33,111 nucleotides of DNA from Candidatus Thiodiazotropha sp. (ex Epidulcina cf. delphinae). Its GTDB lineage: Bacteria; Pseudomonadota; Gammaproteobacteria; Chromatiales; Chromatiaceae. Below are positions 17,301 through 25,562 of the stretch, piece after piece (the stretch's first letter is position 1; each line of letters begins with the position of its first letter). Made by a program: the position numbers and the translations under genes. The notes under the pieces were generated by a model. That model had not been told where the DNA came from. It saw only the letters and a list, made by a program, of their open reading frames with translations, and searched no databases. Where the stretch lies: contig JAHXHR010000030.1 of assembly GCA_025656505.1 (NCBI GenBank), positions 1 through 33,111 of the forward strand, written 5' to 3'.

Positions 17301-18290
17301 ATGTCGGATAATAATAGTGGTGAACACCGAAGTCAGTCCGAGCCCAGCCGCTGGGAGAGGGATCTGCTGAACCGGATGGTGATGGCGACCGTGGCCGAAA
17401 GCCGGCGCAGTCGCCGTTGGGGAATATTCTTCAAACTCCTTACCTTTGGTTATCTGTTCCTGATATTGGGTGTTTTTTTCTGGGGGGACAAGCTCCAGCT
17501 CGCGCAAATCAGCGCCGAGGAACATACCGCACTGGTCGAGGTGAAGGGACTGATCTCATCCGAGACCAAGGCCAGTGCCGACAAGATCGTTACCGGGTTA
17601 CGCAGCGCCTTTGAAGACAAAAAGACCAAAGGGGTCATCCTGCGTATGAATACCCCGGGTGGGAGTCCGGTACAGTCCCGCTATATCAACCGGGAAATCA
17701 TGCGCTTGAAGGAAAAGTATCCAAAGATACCGGTCTACGCCGTGGTGGCGGATATCTGTGCCTCGGGCGGTTACTACATTGCCGCTGCGGCGGACAAGAT
17801 CTATGCGGACGAAGGCAGCATTGTCGGTTCCATCGGTGTTCTGGTCAACGGCTTCGGTTTCGTTGAAGGCATGGAGGAGTTGGGTATCGAGCGGCGTCTC
17901 CTCACCGCCGGAGACAATAAAGGCATACTCGATCCCTTCTCTCCCCTGAACGAGGAGGACAAGGTGCATATCCAACGCATGCTCGATCAGTTGCATGAGC
18001 AGTTTATCGAGACCGTCAAACAGGGCAGGGGGGATCGGCTCAAGACCGATCAGCACCCGGAGCTCTTCAGCGGACTCTTCTGGAGCGGCGAAGAGGCGCG
18101 TGAATTGGGTCTGATCGACGAGTTCGGCAGCAGCAGCTTCGTCGCCAGGGAGGTCATCGGTGCGGAAGAGATCGTCGACTTCACCCCGAAAGAAGAGGTT
18201 TGGGACCGTCTTGCCAAAAACCTGGGCGCCGGAGTCGCCAAAGTGCTGGCGAGAATCAGCGGATTGGGCAGCGGGTTGACCATCCAGTGA
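17301..18290 (+). CDS. sppA: signal peptide peptidase SppA (S49 family)
   Basis: This is an inner-membrane serine protease that degrades cleaved signal peptides. The 329-residue short form has one N-terminal transmembrane helix (about residues 40-58, LLTFGYLFLILGVFFW) and a periplasmic S49 domain. Motifs are VILRMNTPGGSPVQS, the nucleophile Ser in ICASGGYYIAAAAD, and the catalytic Lys in GDNKGILDPF, following the Ser/Lys dyad of the B. subtilis enzyme. AAGGG lies about 8 bases before the ATG. It is half the length of E. coli SppA, as is usual for this subgroup. It ends close to and faces hypE. Confidence 0.93.
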   Translation: MSDNNSGEHRSQSEPSRWERDLLNRMVMATVAESRRSRRWGIFFKLLTFGYLFLILGVFFWGDKLQLAQISAEEHTALVEVKGLISSETKASADKIVTGLRSAFEDKKTKGVILRMNTPGGSPVQSRYINREIMRLKEKYPKIPVYAVVADICASGGYYIAAAADKIYADEGSIVGSIGVLVNGFGFVEGMEELGIERRLLTAGDNKGILDPFSPLNEEDKVHIQRMLDQLHEQFIETVKQGRGDRLKTDQHPELFSGLFWSGEEARELGLIDEFGSSSFVAREVIGAEEIVDFTPKEEVWDRLAKNLGAGVAKVLARISGLGSGLTIQ

Positions 18291-18319
18291 CATCAGTATA
18301 TTTCATCCGATTGCTTGGC

Positions 18320-19333
18320 TTAACAGATCCGCGGCAGCGGATCGTCCTCCAACTCTTCCAGAATGCGCGCGCCACCCAGCTCCGTCTGGAGAATGACGTA
18401 GGGATCGGCCTTTTTCGTCTCTCCGATCAGTGCCGCGAGATCACCACCGGGCCGGCTTCGCCATAAGGCCAGGGCTTCATCAGCCTGGTTGGCAGCCACT
18501 ACGGCAACCACCCTTCCTTCGCAGGCCAGGAAAAGGGGGTCGTAACCAAGCATCTCGCATACGGCGTTAACCGGATCCCGTACCGGTATGGCCGCTTGAT
18601 CGAGTTTTATCTGTAAACCGGTGGCCCGGCACAGTTCATGGGCCACGGTCGCCAGACCGCCCCGTGTAGGATCACGCATGAAGCGCAGTCCGGGGAGGCC
18701 GAGCAGGGCCTGGGTAAAGGGTAAGACACTGGCGGCATCGGACAACAAGTCGCCACGTAAGCCAAATTGTTCACGGGCAAGCATCACGGCAATACCATGA
18801 TCGCCGACAGGTCCGCTCACCAGCAACATGTCACCCGGCTGGATTTGATTCATTCCCAGTTGTATCCGGGGATCTTTGAACCCTATGCCGGTGGTTGCCA
18901 GATAGATGCCGCCACCTTCACCACGCCGAACCACCTTGGTATCACCAGCGACCACTTCCACATCAATAGCTTTGGCGGCATCTGCGATGCCTTGAATGAT
19001 ACGCTCCAAGGTCGCTACTTCGAACCCTTCTTCGATGAAGGCATTGAGACTGAGATATTTCGGGATTGCGCCACTCACGGCCAGATCATTGGTCGTCCCA
19101 TGCACAGCCAGAGAACCGATGTTACCACCAGGAAATTCCAAGGGTTGCACAGTAAATCCATCGGTGGTGAACAGTAGCTCTCCCGGCTGCCCGAGTGGCA
19201 GGGCAACGGCGTCTGCCTGGATATCCAGATTGGGATTTTTCAGATAGCGGGCAAACAGCGACTCGATGAGTTCGCGCATGTATCGCCCACCATTGCCGTG
19301 AGCGAGTGAAATATGGCTGTCCTGTAAGGTCAT
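18320..19333 (-). CDS. hypE: hydrogenase maturation protein HypE
   Basis: HypE, with HypF, makes the thiocyanate that becomes the cyanide ligand of [NiFe] hydrogenases. The 337 residues start with the typical LAHGNGGRYMRELI, contain an AIR-synthase-type ATP site (GGNIGSLAVHGTTNDLAVSG and VEVVAGDTKVV), and end in PLPRIC, the family's essential C-terminal Cys. The protein therefore looks intact. No other hyp gene or hydrogenase subunit is adjacent: the upstream neighbour 11 bp away is a toxin-antitoxin-type DNA-binding protein. Either a hyp operon was split or the remaining genes are elsewhere. Confidence 0.96.
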   Translation of the reverse strand: MTLQDSHISLAHGNGGRYMRELIESLFARYLKNPNLDIQADAVALPLGQPGELLFTTDGFTVQPLEFPGGNIGSLAVHGTTNDLAVSGAIPKYLSLNAFIEEGFEVATLERIIQGIADAAKAIDVEVVAGDTKVVRRGEGGGIYLATTGIGFKDPRIQLGMNQIQPGDMLLVSGPVGDHGIAVMLAREQFGLRGDLLSDAASVLPFTQALLGLPGLRFMRDPTRGGLATVAHELCRATGLQIKLDQAAIPVRDPVNAVCEMLGYDPLFLACEGRVVAVVAANQADEALALWRSRPGGDLAALIGETKKADPYVILQTELGGARILEELEDDPLPRIC

Positions 19334-19344
19334 TATTAATCAGC

Positions 19345-19707
19345 TTATGCCACTAACCTCACATGGGCATCAATCACATCCCAGGGGGCTATCAATAATC
19401 CTTTCTCGGTACGCTGGATGAGATCGACTTCCTCCAGGGCACTGGCATCGGTGCGGACATTCTTGTAGTCACGTTGCAGTTGTTTCGCCAATGCCCTGAA
19501 GCTCAATGGGCCGCGTTGAGGCAGGGTCTTCATCAACTCCAGTCGCTTCGGTGTCAGTACTGAAGCCAGGATGGCAAAGTCCTCGGAATTGAGGTGTATT
19601 TCCGCTTGCTCGGTCTCGCTTGTCTCGGCTTTGTGCCAGGCTTTTATGAAACGTTCAAAGCCACGGTTCGCATCTTCTACACCCATATGAATATGCTGTT
19701 TACTCAT
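19345..19707 (-). CDS. HVO_A0114-type winged-helix DNA-binding protein (putative antitoxin)
   Basis: This 120-residue protein resembles the small MarR-like regulators annotated as HVO_A0114 family and often found just downstream of TumE-type toxin genes. The C-terminal two thirds form a winged helix: LTPKRLELMKTLPQRGPLSF, then ALAKQLQRDYKNVRTDASALEE as the recognition helix region, then DLIQRTEKGLLIAPWD as the wing. GAGG lies about 8 bases before the ATG. It follows the broken TumE-like gene by 4 bp and precedes hypE by 11 bp. If the toxin is dead, this gene could persist as an orphan antitoxin or as a regulator of hypE. Confidence 0.8.
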   Translation of the reverse strand: MSKQHIHMGVEDANRGFERFIKAWHKAETSETEQAEIHLNSEDFAILASVLTPKRLELMKTLPQRGPLSFRALAKQLQRDYKNVRTDASALEEVDLIQRTEKGLLIAPWDVIDAHVRLVA

Positions 19708-19711
19708 CCTG

Positions 19712-19921
19712 CTAACCTCGCAGCGTTCGATATCTGTCTTGAAGTTTTGGATGGATCAATTGTTCAACGGAGATAAAGGTATATGGCGCTTCCTGATCTT
19801 CATCATGTCGATGATCATCCTTTCCCCGCTCATTGTCATACCGCACCAGACACTCGCCGGGAAAACCATAAAAAAGCCGGTATTTGAACCCATGTGGCCC
19901 CTCGCTATCCGTGCAATTCAC
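19712..19921 (-). pseudogene. TumE-family toxin, truncated and frameshifted
   Basis: The conserved core of TumE-type toxins is visible: GFKYRLFYGF, LVRYDNERGKDDHRH and YTFISVEQLI. The expected N-terminal 25-30 residues are missing: the frame closes at a TAG 30 bp upstream, and only a GTG inside the end of the aminotransferase gene can start it. The 3' part is also out of frame. A tandem GGATGGAT (19749-19756, ATCCATCC on the coding strand) shifts the frame. Removing one 4-bp copy gives VEQLIQNFKTDIER, the usual C-terminal pattern, which then runs without a stop into the antitoxin frame. The gene is most likely inactive. Confidence 0.7.
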
Positions 19922-21023
19922 GCAGGCGGGCGAATGCGGTCCGAATCTGCTCTATGGTATTGTGAAAATGGGGTGAAAAGCGAATGCCGCCTCCCCGATA
20001 GGCGCAAACGACCCGCTGTTCCATCAACCTATGATAGAGGGCCTGATTGTCCTTCTCTGGAACGCGGAATGTAACGATGCCGGCGCGCTTGTCGTGGGCG
20101 CGGGGGGTCAGCAACTCGAATCCCAAGGCATCCACCTGCTCGATGATCTCGTCGGTATTGGCCTGAATCCTCGAGAATATCTTTTCGAGGCCGATCTCCA
20201 GGATCAGCGATAGACTGGCCTGTAGGGCATGCACACCGAGCATGTTTGAGCTTCCGCATTCAAAGCGCCGTGCGGTGTCGGCCGGACACCAGTCAGTGCG
20301 ATCAAAATCGCCCATTGCCTGTATCATGTGCCAGCCATACTGATGCAGCCTGAGCTTGTCCCGCAACTCAGGTCGACAATAGAAGAGGGCCAGTCCTTCC
20401 GGGCCGAGCATCCATTTGTGTCCGTCCGCCACCACGACATCGGCTTGGGACTGTCTCAGATCGAAGGGGAGGGCGCCCAGGCTCTGGATGGCATCGACCA
20501 CGAAAAGCGTGCAACGCTGCCGGCAATAGGCTCCCAGGGTGTCCAACTGCATCCTGCGTCCGTCGGCATACTGCACCGAACTCACGGCAAGCAGACGGGT
20601 ATGGTTGTCGCACAGCGCCACAAGCTCCCGCTCCGGATCGTTGCCTGCCTGCTGCAGGTCGAGGAGACGGACTTCGACTCCCTGACCCTTCAACGACTCC
20701 CAGACGATGCGGTTCGAGGGGAATTCCTGGGCAATCGACACGATGTTGTCCCCGGGTTGCCAATCGAGACCATGGGCGATCAGCGACAGGCCTTCCGAGG
20801 TGCTCTTCAGGAGCGCGATATCCGCCAGATCCGGTGCGTGGATCAGCTCAGCCAACAGGGATCTCAGCGAATCTTCCGCCCTCAGCCAACGGGGATAGTC
20901 GATTGAGCCCTGGCGGTTGTTTTCACGTGCGAAGGAGCAGACGGCTTCCCGAGTTCGGTTTGGCCAGGGCGCCACGGCTGCGTGATTGAGATAGATGATG
21001 TCAGGGTCGAGAGCGAAAAACAC
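19905..21023 (-). CDS. class V aminotransferase (cysteine desulfurase-like, PLP enzyme)
   Basis: This is a PLP-dependent enzyme of fold type I, class V. Visible features are the N-terminal IIYLNHAAVAPWP, the substrate-site region SIAQEFPSNRIVWE, the PLP Asp segment VVDAIQSLGALPFDL and the lysine motif VVADGHKWMLGPEGLAL carrying the Schiff-base Lys. The last part (VCAYRGGGIRFSPHFHNT) matches the family C-terminus. The track ORF starts at TTG 21080; GTG 21023 is preferred because GAGG lies 9 bases upstream and the extra 19 residues are not family-like. About 372 residues results. No suf or isc genes adjoin it, so desulfurase activity is not established. Its 3' end overlaps the TumE remnant. Confidence 0.85.
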   Translation of the reverse strand: MFFALDPDIIYLNHAAVAPWPNRTREAVCSFARENNRQGSIDYPRWLRAEDSLRSLLAELIHAPDLADIALLKSTSEGLSLIAHGLDWQPGDNIVSIAQEFPSNRIVWESLKGQGVEVRLLDLQQAGNDPERELVALCDNHTRLLAVSSVQYADGRRMQLDTLGAYCRQRCTLFVVDAIQSLGALPFDLRQSQADVVVADGHKWMLGPEGLALFYCRPELRDKLRLHQYGWHMIQAMGDFDRTDWCPADTARRFECGSSNMLGVHALQASLSLILEIGLEKIFSRIQANTDEIIEQVDALGFELLTPRAHDKRAGIVTFRVPEKDNQALYHRLMEQRVVCAYRGGGIRFSPHFHNTIEQIRTAFARLRELHG

Positions 21024-21113
21024 CGGAGCTGTCCTCTGTGCTAGTGTATCTATGGCGAGGTACACTGTGTGTTTGGGCAATCCATTCAGTCATTCTAGGG
21101 TGGGGATCGATCA

Positions 21114-21479
21114 ATGCAGGCGATGATCTTAAAGCATACGGTGGATAAAGAGTACTTTTTCCATGAAGGGTGTTTCATAAATGAACTCTTGAATCATCTG
21201 CGGGATCGTGAACTCTCTATTGCCCGGGTCAGGGTAAGACCGGGGGATACGACCCAATGGCACAGCCTGCGCAACACGACTGAACGTTATCTCATCCTGC
21301 ATGGGAGGGGGTTGGTGGAAGTGGGCGATTTACCCTCAGAGGTGGTGACATCAGGCGATGCCGTGTTCATACCCCCTGGGGCGCCTCAGCGTATCTCCAA
21401 TACGGGTGAAGAGGATCTGATCTTTCTAGCCCTGTGCACACCCCGATTTGTCCCGGCATCTTACCAAGCGCTTGAGTGA
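21114..21479 (+). CDS. small single-domain cupin protein
   Basis: This 121-residue protein has one cupin barrel. Motif 1 is PGDTTQWHSLRNTTERYLILHGRG and motif 2 is GDAVFIPPGAPQRISNTGEEDL, with a His-x(n)-Glu metal set in motif 1 but Gln/Arg where motif 2 usually has His. GGGG lies about 8 bases before the ATG, and a second in-frame ATG occurs three codons later. It is divergent from the aminotransferase gene, with about 90 bp between them. Such proteins can be sugar isomerases, dioxygenases or simple ligand binders; nothing here selects one. It is not obviously part of the following copper group. Confidence 0.85.
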   Translation: MQAMILKHTVDKEYFFHEGCFINELLNHLRDRELSIARVRVRPGDTTQWHSLRNTTERYLILHGRGLVEVGDLPSEVVTSGDAVFIPPGAPQRISNTGEEDLIFLALCTPRFVPASYQALE

Positions 21480-21780
21480 ACGTGCGGCGGCAGCCCATGA
21501 CTTTGAAGTGTATGGTAAGAATGCCAGTAAATACATGATGCAATGACAATATCTTAATATTATATCTAAATATCGTTATTTGGATTTTTGTCACAACATT
21601 AATTTTTACATGCCTTATAATTAATTAAGAATAAATTAATATTCTGGGAGAATGGCTATGGGAATCCATGTTCGGCGGTTCACCGGGAATAGGCATTCAT
21701 AGACGATCGCTCAGGGCAAAACAGGGGTTTGCCGACAGCGCAAAATCAAATGACAAATATACGAGTAGTTGAGGTGTGCT
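21480..21780. other. AT-rich intergenic region before the copper-type cluster
   Basis: About 300 bp without a supported gene. From about 21540 to 21650 it is very A/T-rich and includes TTATAATTAATTAAG, which offers good -10 boxes (TATAAT) but no well-spaced -35. A 16-codon reading frame with GGGAG before its ATG (21652-21702) is present but too short to support. Promoters of the downstream + strand genes are expected here. Confidence 0.5.
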
Positions 21781-22011
21781 ATGTCATTTCTGAATTGTAA
21801 ACGTTTACGCCGAGTCGTCAGCCTGGCGGGCATAGTCTTGATCAGCGGGATATTGCTGGAAGTCATTGCCCATCTCACGGCTGCAACGGTTACTCTGCTG
21901 CTTTTCCAGTCACTCGCTTTGGCCATGGTTCTGATCAGTCCGGTGATTATTCTCCTCGCCATTGTAATTTCACTGATCCCCGGCACCGGTGTTAAGGACT
22001 GTATGCACTGA
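21781..22011 (+). CDS. small two-helix membrane protein, unknown function
   Basis: I do not recognise this gene. It encodes about 76 residues starting MSFLNCKRLRR, a basic N-terminus followed by two hydrophobic segments (about 12-32 and 38-66) and a short tail ending KDCMH. The track ORF starts four codons earlier, but ATG 21781 has GAGG 6 bases upstream. It has the same orientation as the Cys-rich protein, cytochrome c and DUF411 genes that follow, with a 125-bp gap. It may belong with them or be independent. Confidence 0.55.
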   Translation: MSFLNCKRLRRVVSLAGIVLISGILLEVIAHLTAATVTLLLFQSLALAMVLISPVIILLAIVISLIPGTGVKDCMH

Positions 22012-22136
22012 AACGGACTCTCAGGAGGTTTCTCACCCTGGAAGAGGTCGGATGAGAAGCGCAAAGGAACTTTTACGGCAAACGATTGCTCGAATCTTGT
22101 TATTCATAGTATGAATATCAACTTCACTGACTGAAA

Positions 22137-22517
22137 ATGCAGCGGTTTCCTGAGAAAATATTGCTGGTCCTACTCGCCCTGCTGCTGGGGACAGCTCCCT
22201 TGCAGGCGGCTTTTACCGGCATATCGGCCAGTGATGACAGCACCCGACACCAGCTTGGGACGATGCATCAGATGGAGATGGACTCGACCTCCGGGATGGC
22301 TGCGGATCATGAATCATGCCGTTGCGCCCAGGGGATGATTGACAAGTGCTGTTCCCCGGATGCCTGTAACAGCGGCCATTGTAGCTCCGTTCCCGCGCTT
22401 ATCCCCTCAACCCTCATCCACGCTACAGATGCGTTCCCAGGCTGTCAGAGGATACTCACCGATGCTACGCCGCTGAGGCGAATATCCTCTCCTCCCTTCC
22501 GACCACCCAGAGTCTGA
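22137..22517 (+). CDS. exported Cys-rich protein (putative metal-binding)
   Basis: This 126-residue protein has a clear signal peptide (ILLVLLALLLGTAPLQA, cleavage after LQA). The mature part holds a His/Met stretch (HQLGTMHQMEM) and a cysteine cluster (CRCAQGMIDKCCSPDACN, then HC), and ends in an R/P-rich tail (SSPPFRPPRV). Small proteins with this layout, including CopL-like ones, are common in copper-response operons. Neighbours are a cytochrome c lipoprotein and a DUF411 protein, which fits. No good ribosome binding site precedes the ATG. The metal and the function are inferred; the family was not matched with certainty. Confidence 0.7.
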   Translation: MQRFPEKILLVLLALLLGTAPLQAAFTGISASDDSTRHQLGTMHQMEMDSTSGMAADHESCRCAQGMIDKCCSPDACNSGHCSSVPALIPSTLIHATDAFPGCQRILTDATPLRRISSPPFRPPRV

Positions 22518-22629
22518 CCTCCATAGCAACGATCCTTCAGAGATAAGGGATCGGCCGATGAAAAACATCAACAGATGTTTCCATGGCGGCGTGCCGTCCG
22601 TCACGGCTATGCAGAGGAAGAAACACTTA

Positions 22630-23124
22630 ATGAAGAGAAACGAAGTTATATTGTGGTCGCTATCCGGCCTGACCATCTTGGTGGGATGTGATGATCAACG
22701 AAGTGCTGCAGGGGATCTGCAACGGCGGACAGCATCTGTATCGATACTGCAATCGCCCCCTGTTGAGCGCTGGTATGGAGCTGGGCAGATAGTACGGGGT
22801 AATAAGTTCTATCTGGAGAACTGTGCCGAGTGTCATAGACCGGATGCTTCCGGTGCGGCAAACTGGAAAGAGCCGGACGAGCAGGGTAACTATCCGCCGC
22901 CGCCCCTTAACGGCACCGCCCATACCTGGCATCATCCACTCTCGGTTTTACGACGGACAGTGAGAATCGGTGGTGTTCCGTTGGGCGGCTCCATGCCGGG
23001 ATTCGCGGATAAACTGAATGAACAGCAGATCGATGACATTTTTGCCTGGGTGCAGTCTCACTGGTCCGATGAGATCTACACGATCTGGCATAAGCGGAAT
23101 CTACAGTCTTTGAAAAAAGGCTGA
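22630..23124 (+). CDS. cytochrome c lipoprotein
   Basis: This is a monohaem class I cytochrome c. The N-terminus after ATG 22630 is MKRNEVILW with a hydrophobic stretch and lipobox LVGC, so the mature protein should be lipid-anchored in the periplasm. The haem motif is CAECH, and the likely axial Met lies in GGSMPGF. The track ORF starts at 22558; the later ATG is chosen because AGGAAG lies 9 bases upstream and the lipoprotein signal then starts correctly. The NYPPPPLNGTAHTWHH segment is typical of cytochromes found beside copper-resistance and DUF411 genes. Role, probably electron transfer linked to copper handling, is inferred. Confidence 0.87.
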   Translation: MKRNEVILWSLSGLTILVGCDDQRSAAGDLQRRTASVSILQSPPVERWYGAGQIVRGNKFYLENCAECHRPDASGAANWKEPDEQGNYPPPPLNGTAHTWHHPLSVLRRTVRIGGVPLGGSMPGFADKLNEQQIDDIFAWVQSHWSDEIYTIWHKRNLQSLKKG

Positions 23125-23148
23125 ACTTTACAGGAAATGAGGTCAATC

Positions 23149-23640
23149 ATGACTAACAACAAACCCGACAAGTCTCATAAAAAATCCATCTACCTAAAAA
23201 TAGCCGCTTGGTTTATAGCCGGTGCTGTTCCGATTATCGGCGGTTTGCTGATGACTCAACAAGCCAGCGAAGCAGCCGACATTGTGGTCTATAAAAGCCC
23301 GACCTGCGGCTGTTGCAAGGCGTGGGTGACCCACTTGCAGGATAACGGCTTCTCCGTTGAAGTGCATGACAGGAACAACATGCAACCGATCAAGCAGGCG
23401 ATGGGCGTTCCAGACCGTTTACAGTCCTGTCATACGGCTCAAATTGAAGGATATGTCATTGAGGGTCATGTCCCCGCTGATGACATTATTCGTCTTTTAA
23501 AAGAGAAACCTGCCGTCACGGGAATCACCGCGCCTGGTATGCCGATGGGATCGCCGGGTATGGAAGGGCCGAGAAAGGATAACTACGAAGTGCTGACATT
23601 TAAGAAAAACGGAAAGACGAGCGTCTTTGCCAAGCACTGA
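23149..23640 (+). CDS. DUF411 / CopG-like periplasmic copper protein
   Basis: DUF411 proteins, including the CopG proteins of Vibrio and Pseudomonas, are thioredoxin-like copper binders of the periplasm. The protein has an N-terminal membrane or signal segment (YLKIAAWFIAGAVPIIGGLL), then VVYKSPTCGCCKAW with the CxCC cluster, a further conserved Cys in LQSCHTA, and GYVIEGHVPADDI. The C-terminal part carries Met residues (GMPMGSPGM) and the usual YEVLTF end. ATG 23149 is chosen over 23137 because GAGG lies 8 bases upstream. It closes the putative copper group. Copper binding follows from family knowledge; no regulator is visible. Confidence 0.92.
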   Translation: MTNNKPDKSHKKSIYLKIAAWFIAGAVPIIGGLLMTQQASEAADIVVYKSPTCGCCKAWVTHLQDNGFSVEVHDRNNMQPIKQAMGVPDRLQSCHTAQIEGYVIEGHVPADDIIRLLKEKPAVTGITAPGMPMGSPGMEGPRKDNYEVLTFKKNGKTSVFAKH

Positions 23641-23795
23641 ATTGAAGCGACGCTCCATGTGTATCCATGTAGTATGAGCCGTCACTTCACTTTGTCTGTC
23701 GATGAATTCGCTATTGCCCTACAAACAACCCCCTAAACACAGCTACAATCGCAGGCCGGATTTCATTGTTATTCATCTAAATACAGGAAACATCC

Positions 23796-25052
23796 ATGGC
23801 ATACGACAAGATTGAGGTCCCTTCAGCGGGTGAAAAGATCAGAGTTGACGCGGGTGGTGCGCTGAGCGTGCCGAACAACCCGATCATCCCATATATCGAG
23901 GGTGACGGGATTGGTGTGGACATCACTCCGGTGATGCGTAAAGTGATCGATGCCGCTGTGGCTAAGGCCTATGGCGGCAAAAGGGATATCGCCTGGATGG
24001 AGATCTATGCCGGTGAGAAAGCGACCCATGTCTACGATAGCGATACCTGGTTGCCGGATGAGACCCTCGATGCAGTCAAGGCGTTCGTTGTCTCCATCAA
24101 GGGGCCGTTGACCACCCCGGTGGGAGGCGGCATCCGATCCCTGAATGTGGCGTTGCGTCAGCAACTCGACCTGTATGTCTGTCTCCGGCCGGTGCGCTAT
24201 TTCAACGGCACTCCCAGTCCGTTGAAGGAGCCGGAGAGGACCGACATGGTGATCTTCCGCGAGAATTCAGAGGATATCTATGCCGGCATCGAATGGGAAT
24301 CGGGCTCGGAAGAGGTGAAGACGCTGATCGATTTCCTGCAAAACAGGATGGGCGTGAGTAAGATCCGTTTCCCGAATACCTCGGGTGTCGGCGTCAAACC
24401 CGTCTCAAGCGAGGGTAGCAAACGCTTGGTGCGCAAGGCGTTGCAGTATGCCATCGACAATGATCGTGACTCGGTGACCCTGGTCCACAAGGGTAACATC
24501 ATGAAGTTTACCGAGGGGGCGTTCAAGAACTGGGGCTACGAACTGGCCAAGGAGGAGTTCGGCGCGGTGGAGTTGGACGGCGGCCCCTGGTGTTCCTTCA
24601 ACAATCCCAACAGTGGCAAAGAGATCATCGTCAAGGATGTGATCGCTGATGCCTTCCTGCAGCAGATCCTGTTGCGTCCCGCCGAATACAGCGTGATCGC
24701 CACCCTCAACCTGAACGGCGACTACATCTCCGATGCCCTGGCCGCCCAGGTGGGCGGTATCGGTATCGCGCCGGGGGCCAATCTGTCGGATAGCGTGGCG
24801 ATGTTCGAGGCGACCCATGGCACCGCGCCGAAATATGCCGGCCAGGACAAGGTCAATCCCGGTTCGCTGATCCTTTCAGCCGAAATGATGCTGCGTCACA
24901 TGGGATGGCATGAGGCTGCGGACCTGGTGATCCAAAGTCTCGGCGCCACCATTTCCGCCAAGACCGTAACCTATGATCTGGCGCGGCTGATGGGAGATCC
25001 CCAAGAGCTGAGCTGTTCCGCCTTTGGCGATGCCATGATTGCCATGATGTGA
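23796..25052 (+). CDS. icd: NADP-dependent isocitrate dehydrogenase
   Basis: This TCA-cycle enzyme oxidises isocitrate to 2-oxoglutarate with NADP. The 418 residues align with E. coli Icd throughout. [23 protein letters not shown] contains the Ser that AceK phosphorylates, [17 protein letters not shown] is the substrate region, and [22 protein letters not shown] and [19 protein letters not shown] flank the cofactor site. AGGAA lies 6 bases before the ATG. Conservation of the phosphorylation site suggests control at the glyoxylate branch point if aceK is present elsewhere. It is monocistronic here. Confidence 0.98.
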   Translation: MAYDKIEVPSAGEKIRVDAGGALSVPNNPIIPYIEGDGIGVDITPVMRKVIDAAVAKAYGGKRDIAWMEIYAGEKATHVYDSDTWLPDETLDAVKAFVVSIKGPLTTPVGGGIRSLNVALRQQLDLYVCLRPVRYFNGTPSPLKEPERTDMVIFRENSEDIYAGIEWESGSEEVKTLIDFLQNRMGVSKIRFPNTSGVGVKPVSSEGSKRLVRKALQYAIDNDRDSVTLVHKGNIMKFTEGAFKNWGYELAKEEFGAVELDGGPWCSFNNPNSGKEIIVKDVIADAFLQQILLRPAEYSVIATLNLNGDYISDALAAQVGGIGIAPGANLSDSVAMFEATHGTAPKYAGQDKVNPGSLILSAEMMLRHMGWHEAADLVIQSLGATISAKTVTYDLARLMGDPQELSCSAFGDAMIAMM

Positions 25053-25069
25053 ATATTCAAAGGGGAACA

Positions 25070-25094
25070 CCGCAGGGGGAACCTCCTCCTGCGG
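25070..25094 (+). terminator. hairpin downstream of icd, possible terminator
   Basis: CCGCAGG pairs with CCTGCGG across an 11-nt loop 18 bp after the icd stop. There is no T-tract after it, so an intrinsic terminator is uncertain; it may only protect the 3' end. The MITE begins 9 bp later. Confidence 0.35.
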
Positions 25095-25102
25095 CGGTTA
25101 AC

Positions 25103-25544
25103 CCTAAAAACCGCAGTTGACCGCTCCATTCTGATACTAACCTAGGGATAGAGAAACTAGGGGGCGTTCTCAATCATCGTTCGCGGCGTGATTCCGGCCC
25201 TTTTCCGCGCCGGCGGCGTTGCGATTCGTTGCAATAGAATGACTATTACGCCTCATCGCGCCTTGCCGGCACGAAAAATGACTCAGAATCACGCTCACTC
25301 AGCTAATTGAGAACGCCCCCTAGTAATTTCGATTTGCCTATTCACCGGTTGGGTGAACCAGGCTACGGGGTGAATGGCACGCTTGCGGCGGCGCATGGCT
25401 GCGTTGCAACGCCTTGGAATAGCATGACGATTTCGCGTCGTTGCGCGCTGCACAAGTGTCGCAAGCACAGGGATGTGCGGGAGCGGCCCTTGCCCTGCAC
25501 TCCCGCAAACGTACCCTTCACCCCGTCCAACTGCGGTTTTTAGG
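25103..25544. mobile_element. complete MITE of the CCTAAAAACC family with nested insertion (copy C)
   Basis: The ends are CCTAAAAACCGCAGTTG and its exact inverse CAACTGCGGTTTTTAGG. TTAAC is directly repeated on both sides (25098-25102 and 25545-25549). The interior matches copy E at 27768-28035 except for one insertion of 163 bp, so the uninterrupted length would be 279 bp. It holds no transposase ORF. It lies between icd and the LbtU-like gene. The 5-bp duplication and CCTA ends resemble the IS1380/ISEcp1 group, which is only a suggestion for the mobilising transposase. Confidence 0.92.
25161..25319. mobile_element. nested 159-bp fold-back MITE with CTAG duplication
   Basis: Perfect 14-bp ends GGGGCGTTCTCAAT face each other, flanked by CTAG on both sides (25157-25160 and 25320-25323). 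A second perfect inverted pair, GCGTGATTC / GAATCACGC (25186-25194 and 25286-25294), and further partial pairing make most of the element one long hairpin. Comparison with copy E shows the empty site as AAACTA followed by nine bases up to CGATTTGCC, so the insertion boundaries are well defined. CTAG targets are typical of IS5-related transposases. Confidence 0.92.
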
Positions 25545-25562
25545 TTAACGCCGCTTTTCAGG

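Noticed and set aside
19739-20074. + strand ORF of 111 residues with a hydrophobic start
   Set aside because: It lies antisense to the TumE remnant and the aminotransferase end, where the other strand carries clear motifs.
21652-21702. 16-codon ORF with GGGAG upstream in the A/T-rich region
   Set aside because: Too short to judge without conservation or translation data; mentioned only in the intergenic entry.
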